Positions 16,452 through 25,717 of a DNA stretch of 64,000 nt are shown here, in pieces. The DNA is taken from contig NZ_MIJF01000078.1 in the NCBI RefSeq assembly GCF_001730235.1, forward strand, positions 1 through 64,000, read 5' to 3'. The notes below the pieces were generated by a model. The model searched no databases, was not told where the DNA came from, and was given only the letters and a program-made list of their open reading frames with translations. The stretch is from Vulcanibacillus modesticaldus. GTDB taxonomy: Bacteria; Bacillota; Bacilli; Tepidibacillales; Tepidibacillaceae. Position 1 is the stretch's first letter. Every line of letters starts with the position of its first letter. A program made the position numbers and the translations under genes.

Positions 16452-17825
16452 ATGAAAGTTACTGTTATAGGTAGTGGATATGTAGGGTTGACTATTGGAA
16501 TATCCTTAGCTTATTTGAATCATAACGTTACGCTGTTAGATATTGATAAAGAGAAGATTAAAAGTTTAAAGAGAAAAGAAATTCCTATTTTTGAAAATGG
16601 ATTAACTGAAATGTTAAACATAGCTTACCACAATCTCACCTTTGCTTATTCCTGGGAGGATATTGAACCTAATATAGATATTATCATCATAGCCGTGGGC
16701 ACTCCACTAGGAGATGATGGGAATGTGGATCTATCACAAATTAAAGAAGTGGCAAAAAAAATCGGTGAAAGAGTGAATAGAAAAAAAATACCTGTTGTAG
16801 TAATTAAATCAACAGTTCCTATTGGAACAACTGAAGGAGTTAAACGAATTATTGATCAAGAATTAAGAGATAGAGGTATAAACAAAGAAGCAACGGTTGT
16901 ATTTAATCCAGAATTTCTTCGTGAAGGAAGGGCGCTAGCGGATTTCTTATATCCTGATCGAATTATAATCGGAACAGACGATTTAAATGGATCGTTATTA
17001 CTCAAAGAGTTATATAAACAGATAATTGAACAGAGTTTTTCTCAACCTAATTTTATTGATAAACCCAATATAATCAGGTTACCTGAAGTACTTATAACAG
17101 ATAGTAAAAGTGCTGAGATGATTAAATATGCTGCCAATACATTTTTGGCGATGAAAATTTCCTTTATTAATGAATTTGCTAATTTAGCTGAAAAAGTGGG
17201 GGCAGATATCACCGAAATTGCTAAAGGTATCGGATTGGATAGAAGGATAGGATTAGACTTTTTAAATGCTGGCATCGGTTGGGGTGGTAGCTGTTTGCCG
17301 AAAGATACTTCTGCGATATTACAAACTGGGAAAAGATTTGGTTTAGATATGCAATTGGTTCAAGCTACTATTAATGTAAACCAATTTCAGAAGGAATGGG
17401 TCATAAAAAAATTACAAACATTACTACACCCTATCATCGGGAAGACGATCGGGATATTAGGTCTTACCTTCAAACCAAATACAGATGATTTACGAAATGC
17501 TCCTTCGATCGATATTATTTCAAAATTACTTGATCTAGGAGTGAATATAAAAGTATTTGATCCAGTTGCTTCAGATAAATTCCAAAAGCAATTTCCTAAT
17601 ATAAGGGTTACCTATGCTAGTCACCTTGACGAATTATTTAAAAATAGTCATGGAATAGTTTTATTAACAGAATGGGAGGAATTTAAAAACATCCCTTTTG
17701 AAAAGTTAGGTTCATCGATGAAAGAAAAAATAATAATCGATGGTAGAAATGTTTTAAATAGAAAATTTCTTGAAAAAGCTGGATATATTTATATAGGTGT
17801 TGGGAGGAAAACATATGAACTGTAA
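16452..17825 (+). CDS. ugd: UDP-glucose 6-dehydrogenase
   Basis: NAD-dependent enzyme that oxidises UDP-glucose to UDP-glucuronate. The Rossmann motif VIGSGYVGLTIGISLA opens the protein. The catalytic cysteine is about residue 281 in GIGWGGSCLPKD. The UDP-binding C-terminal domain contains GLTFKPNTDDLRNAPSIDI. The length of 457 residues fits the TuaD/Ugd family. It starts 19 bases after holA with TTAGGAGC as ribosome site. A UDP-sugar 4-epimerase lies two genes downstream, which suggests UDP-galacturonate or a related acidic sugar is the end product used by the following glycosyltransferases. Confidence 0.93.
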   Translation: MKVTVIGSGYVGLTIGISLAYLNHNVTLLDIDKEKIKSLKRKEIPIFENGLTEMLNIAYHNLTFAYSWEDIEPNIDIIIIAVGTPLGDDGNVDLSQIKEVAKKIGERVNRKKIPVVVIKSTVPIGTTEGVKRIIDQELRDRGINKEATVVFNPEFLREGRALADFLYPDRIIIGTDDLNGSLLLKELYKQIIEQSFSQPNFIDKPNIIRLPEVLITDSKSAEMIKYAANTFLAMKISFINEFANLAEKVGADITEIAKGIGLDRRIGLDFLNAGIGWGGSCLPKDTSAILQTGKRFGLDMQLVQATINVNQFQKEWVIKKLQTLLHPIIGKTIGILGLTFKPNTDDLRNAPSIDIISKLLDLGVNIKVFDPVASDKFQKQFPNIRVTYASHLDELFKNSHGIVLLTEWEEFKNIPFEKLGSSMKEKIIIDGRNVLNRKFLEKAGYIYIGVGRKTYEL

Positions 17826-17860
17826 TCTTCTAAATTGCAGTTCTATTTATAAATTTTTCA

Positions 17861-17889
17861 TTGACAATGAATATCAATGTCAGTATAAT
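17861..17889 (+). promoter_or_regulatory. Consensus sigma-A promoter overlapped by a Fur-like operator
   Basis: Perfect TTGACA (17861-17866), 17 bp, perfect TATAAT (17884-17889). The spacer is occupied by an interrupted palindrome at 17862-17882 (TGACAATGAATATCA, then ATGTCA), of which 13 of 15 bases fit the Fur 7-1-7 model TGATAATNATTATCA. Bound Fur would cover both promoter elements. The gene order downstream (iron permease-type proteins) supports iron control. Confidence 0.75.
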
Positions 17890-17935
17890 TTAATATGTAG
17901 TAAATGAAAATTATTATCAACTGGGGAGGATACTA

Positions 17936-19117
17936 ATGAAATTTAAATTATCAATATTGGTATTATCAATTTTAATTATTATTGGAATCGTGTTAACTGT
18001 TGGAATTACTGAAAATTCTTCAGATAATGAATCTACTGAACAGGGTGAGCAAGTAGTCGAACAGCCAGCAGTAGACAAAGACAAAGTAGAAAATAAGGTA
18101 GAAAAAGAGGTATTAGCTTATCAAGAAATAAAAGCTGAATTAAATAATGCAAAAGAAGGTAATGCTGTTAATTGGGAAATGGTTTCTAATAAATATGGGG
18201 CCGAATTACAAGCATCTATTCAAGAAATCAATGATGAACTAAATACGGTAATACTTGCTGCAATTGAAGCTGGTAAGACAGGACAAATGGATGCTAATAT
18301 TGCTAGACAAATAATAGATAAAACTACACAATCGTATTTCTATCAAAAACAAAAAGCATTACATAAATTAGTTGTTCAAGCTATGGAACAAGGAAGTACA
18401 GATGAGGCGGTAAGTACTTTTGGAGAAATCAAATATTTAGCTAAAAATATCTTTATTCCGACTGCTACTAAACGTGATGGATATTATCAAATTGATATGG
18501 TTTCACAAATTGAAAATGGCTTAAATCTTCAAGAAAAGGCTCTAAGTGAAGGTAATGTTGACGATTACTCTGTTTATAAACAAATCACTGATAAAACAAT
18601 ATACCGTAGTTACTACTTAGCTGCTAACTCTTATGCCGAGAAAATAGAAAAGGCAGCTAAAGAAGGTGAAGATAAGGAAGAATTACAAGCTGAACAAGCA
18701 GAAGGTTGGGGATTTTTACAAGCCATTAAAGGTTCATTAGCTGGAGGAGATGAAGAAGCGGCTAAGAATTTGGACAGAATTTTTGACTTATCAGTTACTG
18801 ACCCAACTACAATCAACGCAAATGAAGTAAATGATTTATTTACAAAAGCTATTTTAGCAAAAATCAAAGGCTATTACGCAAAAGCTCCAAAGGCTTTAGA
18901 GGAAGGGAATATAACTAAAGCAAAAGAAACGGCGATGGAAGGAAATGTATTTTTAAAGGCGATTGAAATAGATTTAACTAATAAACTTGGAAGTGAAAAA
19001 GCAAGTGAGGTTTTCACTAGTGCTGAAAAATGGTTTGAAGCAATTTCTAATCAAGATATAGAAGCTGTAGAACTATATGGTTCTGAAGTACTTGAAATAT
19101 TAAATCAGTTGCAGTAA
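17936..19117 (+). CDS. Secreted or membrane-anchored helical protein, probable iron-uptake partner
   Basis: A 393-residue protein with an N-terminal hydrophobic signal or anchor (about residues 4-24) without a lipobox, then an acidic low-complexity stretch and a long all-helical region. Two related segments are visible: one with QEKALSEGNVDDY and EGWGFLQAIKGSL, another with KALEEGNITKAKETAMEG and FLKAIEIDL, suggesting an internal duplication of about 110 residues. Helical repeats with conserved Glu are seen in the extracellular parts of FTR1-type iron systems, but I cannot assign a family securely. Its promoter carries a Fur-like box, and FTR1-type genes follow in the same locus. GGGGAGG precedes the ATG. 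Confidence 0.65.
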   Translation: MKFKLSILVLSILIIIGIVLTVGITENSSDNESTEQGEQVVEQPAVDKDKVENKVEKEVLAYQEIKAELNNAKEGNAVNWEMVSNKYGAELQASIQEINDELNTVILAAIEAGKTGQMDANIARQIIDKTTQSYFYQKQKALHKLVVQAMEQGSTDEAVSTFGEIKYLAKNIFIPTATKRDGYYQIDMVSQIENGLNLQEKALSEGNVDDYSVYKQITDKTIYRSYYLAANSYAEKIEKAAKEGEDKEELQAEQAEGWGFLQAIKGSLAGGDEEAAKNLDRIFDLSVTDPTTINANEVNDLFTKAILAKIKGYYAKAPKALEEGNITKAKETAMEGNVFLKAIEIDLTNKLGSEKASEVFTSAEKWFEAISNQDIEAVELYGSEVLEILNQLQ

Positions 19118-19123
19118 AATTAT

Positions 19124-19141
19124 AGCCGCTTATAAGCGGCT
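19124..19141 (+). terminator. Short palindromic hairpin, possible attenuator
   Basis: AGCCGCTTATAAGCGGCT is a perfect 18-bp palindrome followed by TTCTAATTT. It lies between the first Fur-controlled gene and the epimerase gene, and may let the first gene be expressed above the rest. Confidence 0.55.
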
Positions 19142-19162
19142 TTCTAATTTGAGGTGAATTAA

Positions 19163-20113
19163 TTGGAACTTTTAATAACCGGTGGTGCAGGCTTTATTGG
19201 TAGTCACTTGGCTATTCATTTATTACAAATTGGTCACAGTTTAACCATCGTCGATAATTTAAATTCTTATTATTCAAAAGAGAGAAAAATAGCCCAGTTA
19301 AATAGGGTGAGACAGGTAGGAGATATTAATTTTTATCATGTCGATTTAACGGATGAAGAAGCTGTTAAGAAAATTTTTCAAACTCATCAGTTTAATGCGG
19401 TTGTTCATTTGGCTGCGATGCCTGGAGTCCCAAAATCCATTGAATTACCATTGATTTATTTGGAAAATAATATGAAATCAACGGTAAATGTTTTAAAATG
19501 GGCTGGTGAAACTAATGTTAAGCATGTAATATTTGCTTCTTCTTCATCGGTTTATGGTAATAGGGATGGAGTCCCTTTTTCAGAAGAGATGGTAAATGGT
19601 GAAGTTGCTTCACCTTATGCGGCGACTAAAGTAGGTGGTGAGTCTCTTTGTCATGTATATCAGAGTCTTTATGGATTTGACTTGAGTATCCTGCGATTTT
19701 TCACCGTTTATGGACCCTGGGGTCGTCCTGATATGGCGATTCCAAAATTTATAAAAAAATTATTAAATAACGAGGAAATCTACATATATGATCAAGAATC
19801 TGCACGGGACTATACTTACATAGATGATATAGTTATGGGAATCGAAGCTGTGATAAATAATCCAAGAAAGAAAGAAATTTATAATCTTGGCTATGGTACT
19901 CCAATTAAAATCACCCAATTATTAGCAAAATTAAAAATCCATTTTCCGCAGATGAAGGTAAAAATGTTAACACCGCGCCAAGGAGATGTGAAAATGACTT
20001 GGTCAGATATAAGTAAAGCAAAGAAAATGCTCAATTTTTCACCACAAGTGGATATTTCTGAAGGTTTAGATAAGACAATAATTTGGGCAAAGGAACATAA
20101 AGAATATCTATGA
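19163..20113 (+). CDS. NAD-dependent nucleotide-sugar epimerase (UDP-glucuronate 4-epimerase-like)
   Basis: Extended short-chain dehydrogenase/reductase of 316 residues. GGAGFIGSH binds NAD at the N-terminus; the catalytic Ser-Tyr-Lys set is seen as SSSSVYG and YAATK (Tyr152, Lys156). FFTVYGPWGRPDMA and the C-terminal layout resemble UDP-glucuronate 4-epimerases. With ugd two genes upstream, conversion of UDP-glucuronate to UDP-galacturonate is the most likely reaction, although a UDP-glucose or other uronate specificity is possible. It starts with TTG at 19163 (GAGGTG upstream) and overlaps the next gene by ATGA, so the two are coupled. Confidence 0.87.
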   Translation: MELLITGGAGFIGSHLAIHLLQIGHSLTIVDNLNSYYSKERKIAQLNRVRQVGDINFYHVDLTDEEAVKKIFQTHQFNAVVHLAAMPGVPKSIELPLIYLENNMKSTVNVLKWAGETNVKHVIFASSSSVYGNRDGVPFSEEMVNGEVASPYAATKVGGESLCHVYQSLYGFDLSILRFFTVYGPWGRPDMAIPKFIKKLLNNEEIYIYDQESARDYTYIDDIVMGIEAVINNPRKKEIYNLGYGTPIKITQLLAKLKIHFPQMKVKMLTPRQGDVKMTWSDISKAKKMLNFSPQVDISEGLDKTIIWAKEHKEYL

Positions 20114-21051
20114 AAAAAATCATTATCCGAATTATAAGTATCACCTTAATATTATTGTTCATTATATTTACTATTCGTTATTTTGATATTCAAGTAATCA
20201 TCAAACAAACTACTAATATTCTCAAACACCCGCTTTGGTTTTTGGGAATGTTTTTAAGTTACGGAATGGCTTTTGTTTTTAGGGCGATTGCTTGGAAAAT
20301 ATACGTCAAGAAAGATATTCCTATATCAATATATCTCAATGCGCTATTTTATAGTTTATTCATTAATCACTTGTTGCCAGTGAAGATTGGCGATGTTGTT
20401 AGAGCAGGAATCCTAATGAAGGAAAAGGAAATGAATTGGGACGAATCAATTCATTCTGTTATAGTGATGAGATTATTAGATATGCTTATTTTAGGGATGA
20501 TTGCAAGCATAGGAACGATATTTATTGGTTTTGATATATCACTATCATTTTTTATTAACATTATTTTGGTTATTAGTATCATTGCTTTAATCGTCTATTT
20601 TTTCATTATTAGAGGTAGGTTTGTTGAAAAGTTTGATTTTATTTATAGGCACTTAAAGATGATTAAAAGGTTGTTGATGAGTATTGAAGGTGTCTATATA
20701 CTTTTATTAATTAGTATTAGTTGGCTGCTAGAAGGGATGATATTATTCACAGTGGCCAACCTATCGGGATCATTTTTATCTGTTTTTCAAGGTATTTGGA
20801 TTAATAGTATTACCATCGCTGGACAGATATTTCATTTTACCCCTGGTGGAATAGGAAACTATGAAAGCATAATGAATATCGCTCTTGTTAGTCAAGGATT
20901 GTCAATAAATGAAGCCTACAGTATTTCCTTAATAACACATGGTTTTAAATTTTTATTTTCTTACCTTGTAGGGATATATCTTTTGATTAAATATCCAATC
21001 AATATTAAGCAGCTAATGGAATGGCGGAAGAAGAAAGGGGATATGTCATGA
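20110..21051 (+). CDS. UPF0104/LPG-synthase-type integral membrane protein
   Basis: A 313-residue protein with about eight membrane helices, of the lysylphosphatidylglycerol synthase transmembrane region family (UPF0104). Family marks are NHLLPVKIGDVVRAGILMKE near residue 91 and FHFTPGGIGNYESI near 242. Proteins of this group without the catalytic C-terminal domain are proposed to move or use lipid-linked molecules; several sit next to dolichol-phosphate-sugar synthases. Here it lies between the epimerase and a GT2 gene with ATGA overlaps at both ends. A role in flipping a lipid-linked sugar is inference. Confidence 0.85.
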   Translation: MKKIIIRIISITLILLFIIFTIRYFDIQVIIKQTTNILKHPLWFLGMFLSYGMAFVFRAIAWKIYVKKDIPISIYLNALFYSLFINHLLPVKIGDVVRAGILMKEKEMNWDESIHSVIVMRLLDMLILGMIASIGTIFIGFDISLSFFINIILVISIIALIVYFFIIRGRFVEKFDFIYRHLKMIKRLLMSIEGVYILLLISISWLLEGMILFTVANLSGSFLSVFQGIWINSITIAGQIFHFTPGGIGNYESIMNIALVSQGLSINEAYSISLITHGFKFLFSYLVGIYLLIKYPINIKQLMEWRKKKGDMS

Positions 21052-22523
21052 AGAAAGCCTCTTGGTTTGAAATAATTGCGGCGAGAGGGTGGAATTTGTT
21101 AAATGAAGGTAAGCCTTTTACACCAATTTTTGTTATTGGTACTTTTATCCTCTTTCATCTAAATAGTATTCAAGAGTCTACATTTTGGACATCAATGGGA
21201 TTAGGTTTTCTTACTATTTTACCTATATTGATAATTTATTATTTTTTTGACTATCCTTTGTTTTTAAGAAACTATCTGTGGATTCCTTTGATCGTTTATC
21301 TATTAATTTGGAACGATTTTAATATTAAGCTTGCGTTATTTGCTATCGGTTTATATTTTTTCTTTACCGTCTTTTTTTGGGGAACATTTTATTACCATTT
21401 GCGTATTGGGACATCTTGGTTGAATTTTACCCGTTTTTGGAAGTTGGTTTTGAAAAATAGTGATTCTACTAGTGGAAATGCCCAAGAACAATTACCAAAG
21501 TTTCTATTACTTTTATCTCTATGGGATTTTTATTATCGTCTTCTTTATAACGGGAACTCTTTTTTCATGATAGATTGGGAAATTATATTCCTGTTTAGTG
21601 GATTTGTATTTTTATATAGTTTTGTATTACACCGTTTCCTATTTGATTGGCAACCGAAGGAAATTAATGGATATACAAATAATGTTATGCCATCATCTTA
21701 TCCGTTAACCAAAAAGGTAATTATGATTATTATTGATGGGGCTAGAAAAGACCGTTTTGCCGAGGCGGATACTCCATTTTTAGATTATTTACGAAATAAT
21801 GGGACAGAATATACACAAATGGAGACTGTTTATCCTGCGAGAACTGTTGTTTGTTTTTCCTCTATTTTTACTGGTACTTATCCAAAGTATCATGGAATTA
21901 AATCCAATTTGGTTTGGAATCTGGGTGTTAAAGTAGAAACGGTTTTTGATTCTTTAAGAAAAGTAGGAAAAAAGGGGCGATTACTTGGGATTGCTCATTT
22001 ACTTGACGTAATGGCTGAAGATGTTGAGAGTATTACAGCAGTGATGAATAATGATGTAGCGGATCGTAATATCATTGAACGAGCTAAACAAATCATGAGT
22101 GAACAAAATCCAGATTTACTAGCGATTCAGATGATAAGTACAGATCAAACGGGTCATAGTCGCGGATCATTATATCATGAATACCGACAAAAGATAGAAG
22201 AGGCTGACCGTCTAATTAAAGAATTTGTTGACTGGTTAACAATCCAAGGGATGATGGAGGATACAACTTTGATTATTGCTGCAGATCATGGTCAATCTGA
22301 TGGGATAGGTGGTCATGGTCATCTAGATGAAGGTGAAAGATTTGTTCCTTTCATTATGTATGGTCCTAGGATTGAAAAAGGAAAAAGAATCGAAGAACGT
22401 CATTCTCTAGTATCTGTTGCTCCAACTATTGCTTATCTTTTAGGCGCTCCATTTCCTGATCAGAGTCGAGGGCCAGTACTAATAGAGGCAATTAAAAGAG
22501 ATGAGAGGAACGTACAGCAATGA
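21048..22523 (+). CDS. Membrane-anchored alkaline phosphatase superfamily enzyme
   Basis: A 491-residue protein with about five N-terminal membrane helices (to about residue 205) and a C-terminal nucleotide pyrophosphatase/phosphodiesterase-like domain. Metal and nucleophile motifs are visible: MIIIDGARKDRF, YPARTVVCFSS (Thr or Ser nucleophile), STDQTGHSRG, and AADHGQSDGIGGHGH. Enzymes with this layout hydrolyse or transfer phosphate groups on surface glycans and lipids. The start is the ATG at 21048, overlapping the upstream stop as ATGA with GAAAGGGG before it; an ATG at 21021 lacks a site. Its substrate is unknown, but the operon points to a glycan or lipid-linked sugar. Confidence 0.85.
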   Translation: MKKASWFEIIAARGWNLLNEGKPFTPIFVIGTFILFHLNSIQESTFWTSMGLGFLTILPILIIYYFFDYPLFLRNYLWIPLIVYLLIWNDFNIKLALFAIGLYFFFTVFFWGTFYYHLRIGTSWLNFTRFWKLVLKNSDSTSGNAQEQLPKFLLLLSLWDFYYRLLYNGNSFFMIDWEIIFLFSGFVFLYSFVLHRFLFDWQPKEINGYTNNVMPSSYPLTKKVIMIIIDGARKDRFAEADTPFLDYLRNNGTEYTQMETVYPARTVVCFSSIFTGTYPKYHGIKSNLVWNLGVKVETVFDSLRKVGKKGRLLGIAHLLDVMAEDVESITAVMNNDVADRNIIERAKQIMSEQNPDLLAIQMISTDQTGHSRGSLYHEYRQKIEEADRLIKEFVDWLTIQGMMEDTTLIIAADHGQSDGIGGHGHLDEGERFVPFIMYGPRIEKGKRIEERHSLVSVAPTIAYLLGAPFPDQSRGPVLIEAIKRDERNVQQ

Positions 22524-23266
22524 AACAACAACGAATTATTGTTTTTTTACCCGCCCATAATGAAGAAGAATCGATTGCTGAGGTTCTTAAGCAAATCCCT
22601 AGAAATTTTGACCCAAGAGTTGAAGTTAAAGTTTTAGTAGTAGATGATGGTTCTACGGATAATACGGTTGAGAAAGCTAAAGAGGCTGGAGCTGACTACA
22701 TTTATTCTTTTTCAAAAAACCGAGGCTTAGGGGCTGCAGTTAGAATGGGGTTAGCTGAAGCATTAAGACTTAGAGCAGATATTGCTGTATATATTGACTC
22801 AGATAATGAATATCCGGCATGGCAAATACCAGAGGTTATAGCCCCTATTTTGGCAGGGGAAGCTGATTATGTAATGGGTTCTCGATTTTTAGGTACGATT
22901 AGTGGGATGAAGTTATATAGACGTCTAGGGAATTATTTCTTTACATTTTTACAGTCGATAATCTTAAGAAAAAGGATTTATGATGGACAGTCTGGGATGA
23001 GGGCTTTTTCAAAACAGGCAATGGAACATGCAGAAATAATCCACGATTATAATTATGCTCAAGTGTTAACACTTAATCTAGTACGTAAAGGATTTCGATT
23101 AAAAGAAGTTCCTATAACCTATCAAGTACGAAAGAAAGGAAAATCTTTCATTAATTTTAACTACATATTTAAAGTTATTCCAGCCATTATTAAAGAGATA
23201 AGAAGGCCTGTAACAAAAGTAGAAGTTAATAAGAATGCTCATTTACTTAAAAAAAATTATAATTGA
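22520..23266 (+). CDS. Family 2 glycosyltransferase, polyprenyl-phosphate sugar synthase type
   Basis: A 248-residue GT-A fold enzyme related to dolichol-phosphate-mannose synthase. Visible are IVFLPAHNEEESI, VLVVDDGSTDNTVE, the DSDNEYP metal/donor site (near residue 94), and GQSGMRAFSK. It lacks long C-terminal membrane helices, so it should act at the inner face of the membrane, moving a sugar from a nucleotide to undecaprenyl phosphate. Coupled to the phosphatase-like gene by ATGA. With ugd and the epimerase upstream, a uronic-acid donor is possible, though specificity cannot be read from sequence. Confidence 0.88.
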   Translation: MKQQRIIVFLPAHNEEESIAEVLKQIPRNFDPRVEVKVLVVDDGSTDNTVEKAKEAGADYIYSFSKNRGLGAAVRMGLAEALRLRADIAVYIDSDNEYPAWQIPEVIAPILAGEADYVMGSRFLGTISGMKLYRRLGNYFFTFLQSIILRKRIYDGQSGMRAFSKQAMEHAEIIHDYNYAQVLTLNLVRKGFRLKEVPITYQVRKKGKSFINFNYIFKVIPAIIKEIRRPVTKVEVNKNAHLLKKNYN

Positions 23267-23278
23267 GGAGGTTTTGAG

Positions 23279-24016
23279 ATGAAAAAGAATTTTTTTATCT
23301 TATTCACGTTGGTTTTTTCATTACTTACAATTTTGACACCTAATTATGTTAGTGCATATTCATACGGAAATCCGAATGAGGAAGTAATAGCAACAGCGTA
23401 TACAGACATGATTGCGGCCTTACTAAAAGCATCACCAGATTACCCAGCGGTTCAAGCAATTTTTGATAGTATAAAAGATGAAATGGTAAAAGAATTTGGC
23501 CCTGAAAAAACAAACATTATCCAGCAAGGAATAACTAATCGTGATTCCGATATGATTATCAATGAAATGAAGGATGTTTTAATTAGAAATATTGGTAGAA
23601 GATTTTTTAATATCGAAGAAAGTTTTGATGATTATCCTCAAGCCAAAATACTATTGGCTAAAGCTCGTGCTACATATGTAGCATTATCACCAGAAGTTGC
23701 TATTAAGAATCCTGAACTAGATCAATCAATTTATCAAGCTTTTGATAAGGCTTTAGAATCACTTGGAAATCCGGGATTATTTGGAGTGGGTAAAATAGAG
23801 CCAAATCGTGAAATGTTTGATAAAAATAGAGAGTATATATTAGCTGAATTAAAAGACTTTTTTCAAACTGAGGGTGGTTATCTGGGACATACAGGTGGAA
23901 CTGGTTTAACTAACATTGACGTGGAAGAGACAAGATCATGGGGTAATTGGGTTCCACTCTCTATAATTTTGTTTGTAATAATAGTTGCAATTGTATTGTT
24001 CACTCGTAAGGGGTAG
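23279..24016 (+). CDS. Secreted FTR1-associated helical protein with C-terminal membrane anchor
   Basis: A 245-residue protein with a signal peptide (about residues 1-26, cleavage after VSAYS-like sequence), a helical external domain, and a single C-terminal membrane helix (about 222-240) ending KG. The segment YPQAKILLAKARATYVALSP, with spaced acidic residues, resembles the extracellular domain found fused to FTR1 iron permeases in other bacteria. Its glycine/threonine stretch HTGGTGLTN before the anchor looks like a linker. The FTR1 permease two genes downstream lacks such a domain, so this may be its separate external part. Ribosome site GAGGAGG. Function is inferred. Confidence 0.6.
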   Translation: MKKNFFILFTLVFSLLTILTPNYVSAYSYGNPNEEVIATAYTDMIAALLKASPDYPAVQAIFDSIKDEMVKEFGPEKTNIIQQGITNRDSDMIINEMKDVLIRNIGRRFFNIEESFDDYPQAKILLAKARATYVALSPEVAIKNPELDQSIYQAFDKALESLGNPGLFGVGKIEPNREMFDKNREYILAELKDFFQTEGGYLGHTGGTGLTNIDVEETRSWGNWVPLSIILFVIIVAIVLFTRKG

Positions 24017-24022
24017 TTTAGA

Positions 24023-25618
24023 TTGACGACAAGAAACAAAAAAATCCTCTTAACTTCTATTACTCTTATTATAATAGCTTCATTCCGTTTTTTATTTATT
24101 GGTAGGTATGTGGATAGCTGGGATGCTGTTGATTTTGCATTAGGTGTAGAACGTTTTGATATTTTTTATATGCGTCCTCATTTTCCCGGCTATCCTTTGT
24201 TTATCATAATTGCGAAACTGGTGAATAGTTTTTTCTCTGATTCATTTTTATCTTTAAGTATTACCAGTTCTATTTATGGAGTAATTACTATCATTTTTAT
24301 TTACTTAACGATAAATAAATTGTTTGAACATGGTGTTGCGTTATTTGTGGCTCTTCTTTCAATTTTTACACCTTTACTTTGGTTGATATCAATTCAACCT
24401 ATGTCAGATAGTATGGGAATTGCGCTTGTTTGGATTGTTTTATGGATTATTTCTCAATCTAAAGATTATGACCTAGGGGAAAAAGAACATTTGTGGATTG
24501 GAGTTCTTGCTGCTTTTATCTTTGGATTGTCGATGGGGGTAAGAATATCTTATTATCCATTTGCCTTTGTTTTAATAATTCCCCTTTATCTATCAAGTGT
24601 AAATAGATTTGATAATAAAATCGTTTTTTCTACTTTAATTAGAAATAGTATATTATTCGGCTTATCATTAGGGATTGGAATTTTATTATGGTTGTTACCA
24701 ATTTCATCTATTGAAGGTGGAGTAATGGCTTATTTAGAGTTAGGATTATCTTTTACAAAGGGACACTTCACGGACTGGGGAGGAACTTTAATTTCTGAAG
24801 GTTCACTAATAACTAGAATCAGAGATTTCTTGTTTTTGATTATTTTAAGTATCGGAGGTTTAGGGTGGAAAGACTCAGTGACTTCCAGTTTATATTTATA
24901 TTTTTGGGTAATAATTGCTATCTTACTTTTGATCTTAAAAAGTAAAGATCAGGTCTTAAAACGTATAAATAATTTTAAAAAAAGACATTTATATGAGATT
25001 ATTTTCTTGGTTCTTAGCATAGTGCCATATAGTATTTGGGTTATTATCGGCCAAAATTTACAAAAATCAAGACATATTGCAATCCTTATTCCTTTTATCT
25101 TTTTAGTAATTATATTGTTGGTTAAGCTGTCAATTAATAAATACTGGAAGTTATGGGCAGTTGGCTTAATCGCCTTTTCATTTATGATATCATTTCCTAT
25201 AATAAATCAATATGCATCATATCCATCCCCGATGTTTCAGATGGCTAATTGGATTAATGATAATTATCAGGAAAATAGAACGACTATTTTTACTTGGGAA
25301 GAAGAAAGGGTTATCAATTATTTATATCCTAAGTTCAGTACAGTGCGCTTGAGAAAAGAAGATGATTTTGAAAATCAGATATTACTGTATGGCGAAAATA
25401 GATTGATATTAGTTACTAATGCGGTTTTAGATGGGTTCACAGATAAGAAAAAGTATCTACAATTTTTGAAACCAGTATGGAAAATAGAAAGTAATTCCTT
25501 TTTGTATCCCACATATAATCGGATAGTATTGTATCAAGCAAACTCAGATTTATATAACTTTTTAAAAAAGAGTAGAAGTTCTATAACACTAATTGACAAT
25601 GATAATGAAATGCAATAA
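24023..25618 (+). CDS. Polytopic GT-C type glycosyltransferase (GT39/ArnT-like)
   Basis: A 531-residue protein with about ten to twelve membrane helices and a short C-terminal soluble part. The first external loop has DSWDAVDFALGVERFD and RPHFPGYPLF, matching the acidic and HxPGYPL-type motifs of GT-C enzymes that take sugars from polyprenyl phosphate and put them on proteins or lipids at the outer face. Its TTG start at 24023 is six bases after the preceding stop, with AAGGGG as ribosome site. With the GT2 synthase and UPF0104 protein it forms a plausible complete lipid-linked sugar path. Acceptor unknown. Confidence 0.78.
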   Translation: MTTRNKKILLTSITLIIIASFRFLFIGRYVDSWDAVDFALGVERFDIFYMRPHFPGYPLFIIIAKLVNSFFSDSFLSLSITSSIYGVITIIFIYLTINKLFEHGVALFVALLSIFTPLLWLISIQPMSDSMGIALVWIVLWIISQSKDYDLGEKEHLWIGVLAAFIFGLSMGVRISYYPFAFVLIIPLYLSSVNRFDNKIVFSTLIRNSILFGLSLGIGILLWLLPISSIEGGVMAYLELGLSFTKGHFTDWGGTLISEGSLITRIRDFLFLIILSIGGLGWKDSVTSSLYLYFWVIIAILLLILKSKDQVLKRINNFKKRHLYEIIFLVLSIVPYSIWVIIGQNLQKSRHIAILIPFIFLVIILLVKLSINKYWKLWAVGLIAFSFMISFPIINQYASYPSPMFQMANWINDNYQENRTTIFTWEEERVINYLYPKFSTVRLRKEDDFENQILLYGENRLILVTNAVLDGFTDKKKYLQFLKPVWKIESNSFLYPTYNRIVLYQANSDLYNFLKKSRSSITLIDNDNEMQ

Positions 25619-25634
25619 AATTAACTCAAACAAA

Positions 25635-25649
25635 TAATAATGATTATCA
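25635..25649 (+). promoter_or_regulatory. Fur box upstream of the FTR1 permease gene
   Basis: TAATAATGATTATCA matches the Bacillus-type 7-1-7 Fur model TGATAATNATTATCA in 14 of 15 positions. It lies 69 bases before the permease start. A clear promoter could not be set. Confidence 0.8.
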
Positions 25650-25717
25650 ATATCGGATTTTAACATCTGTTATATGATGATGGTTGGTCAGCATGTTGAC
25701 ATCGGGGGGAACTTAAG

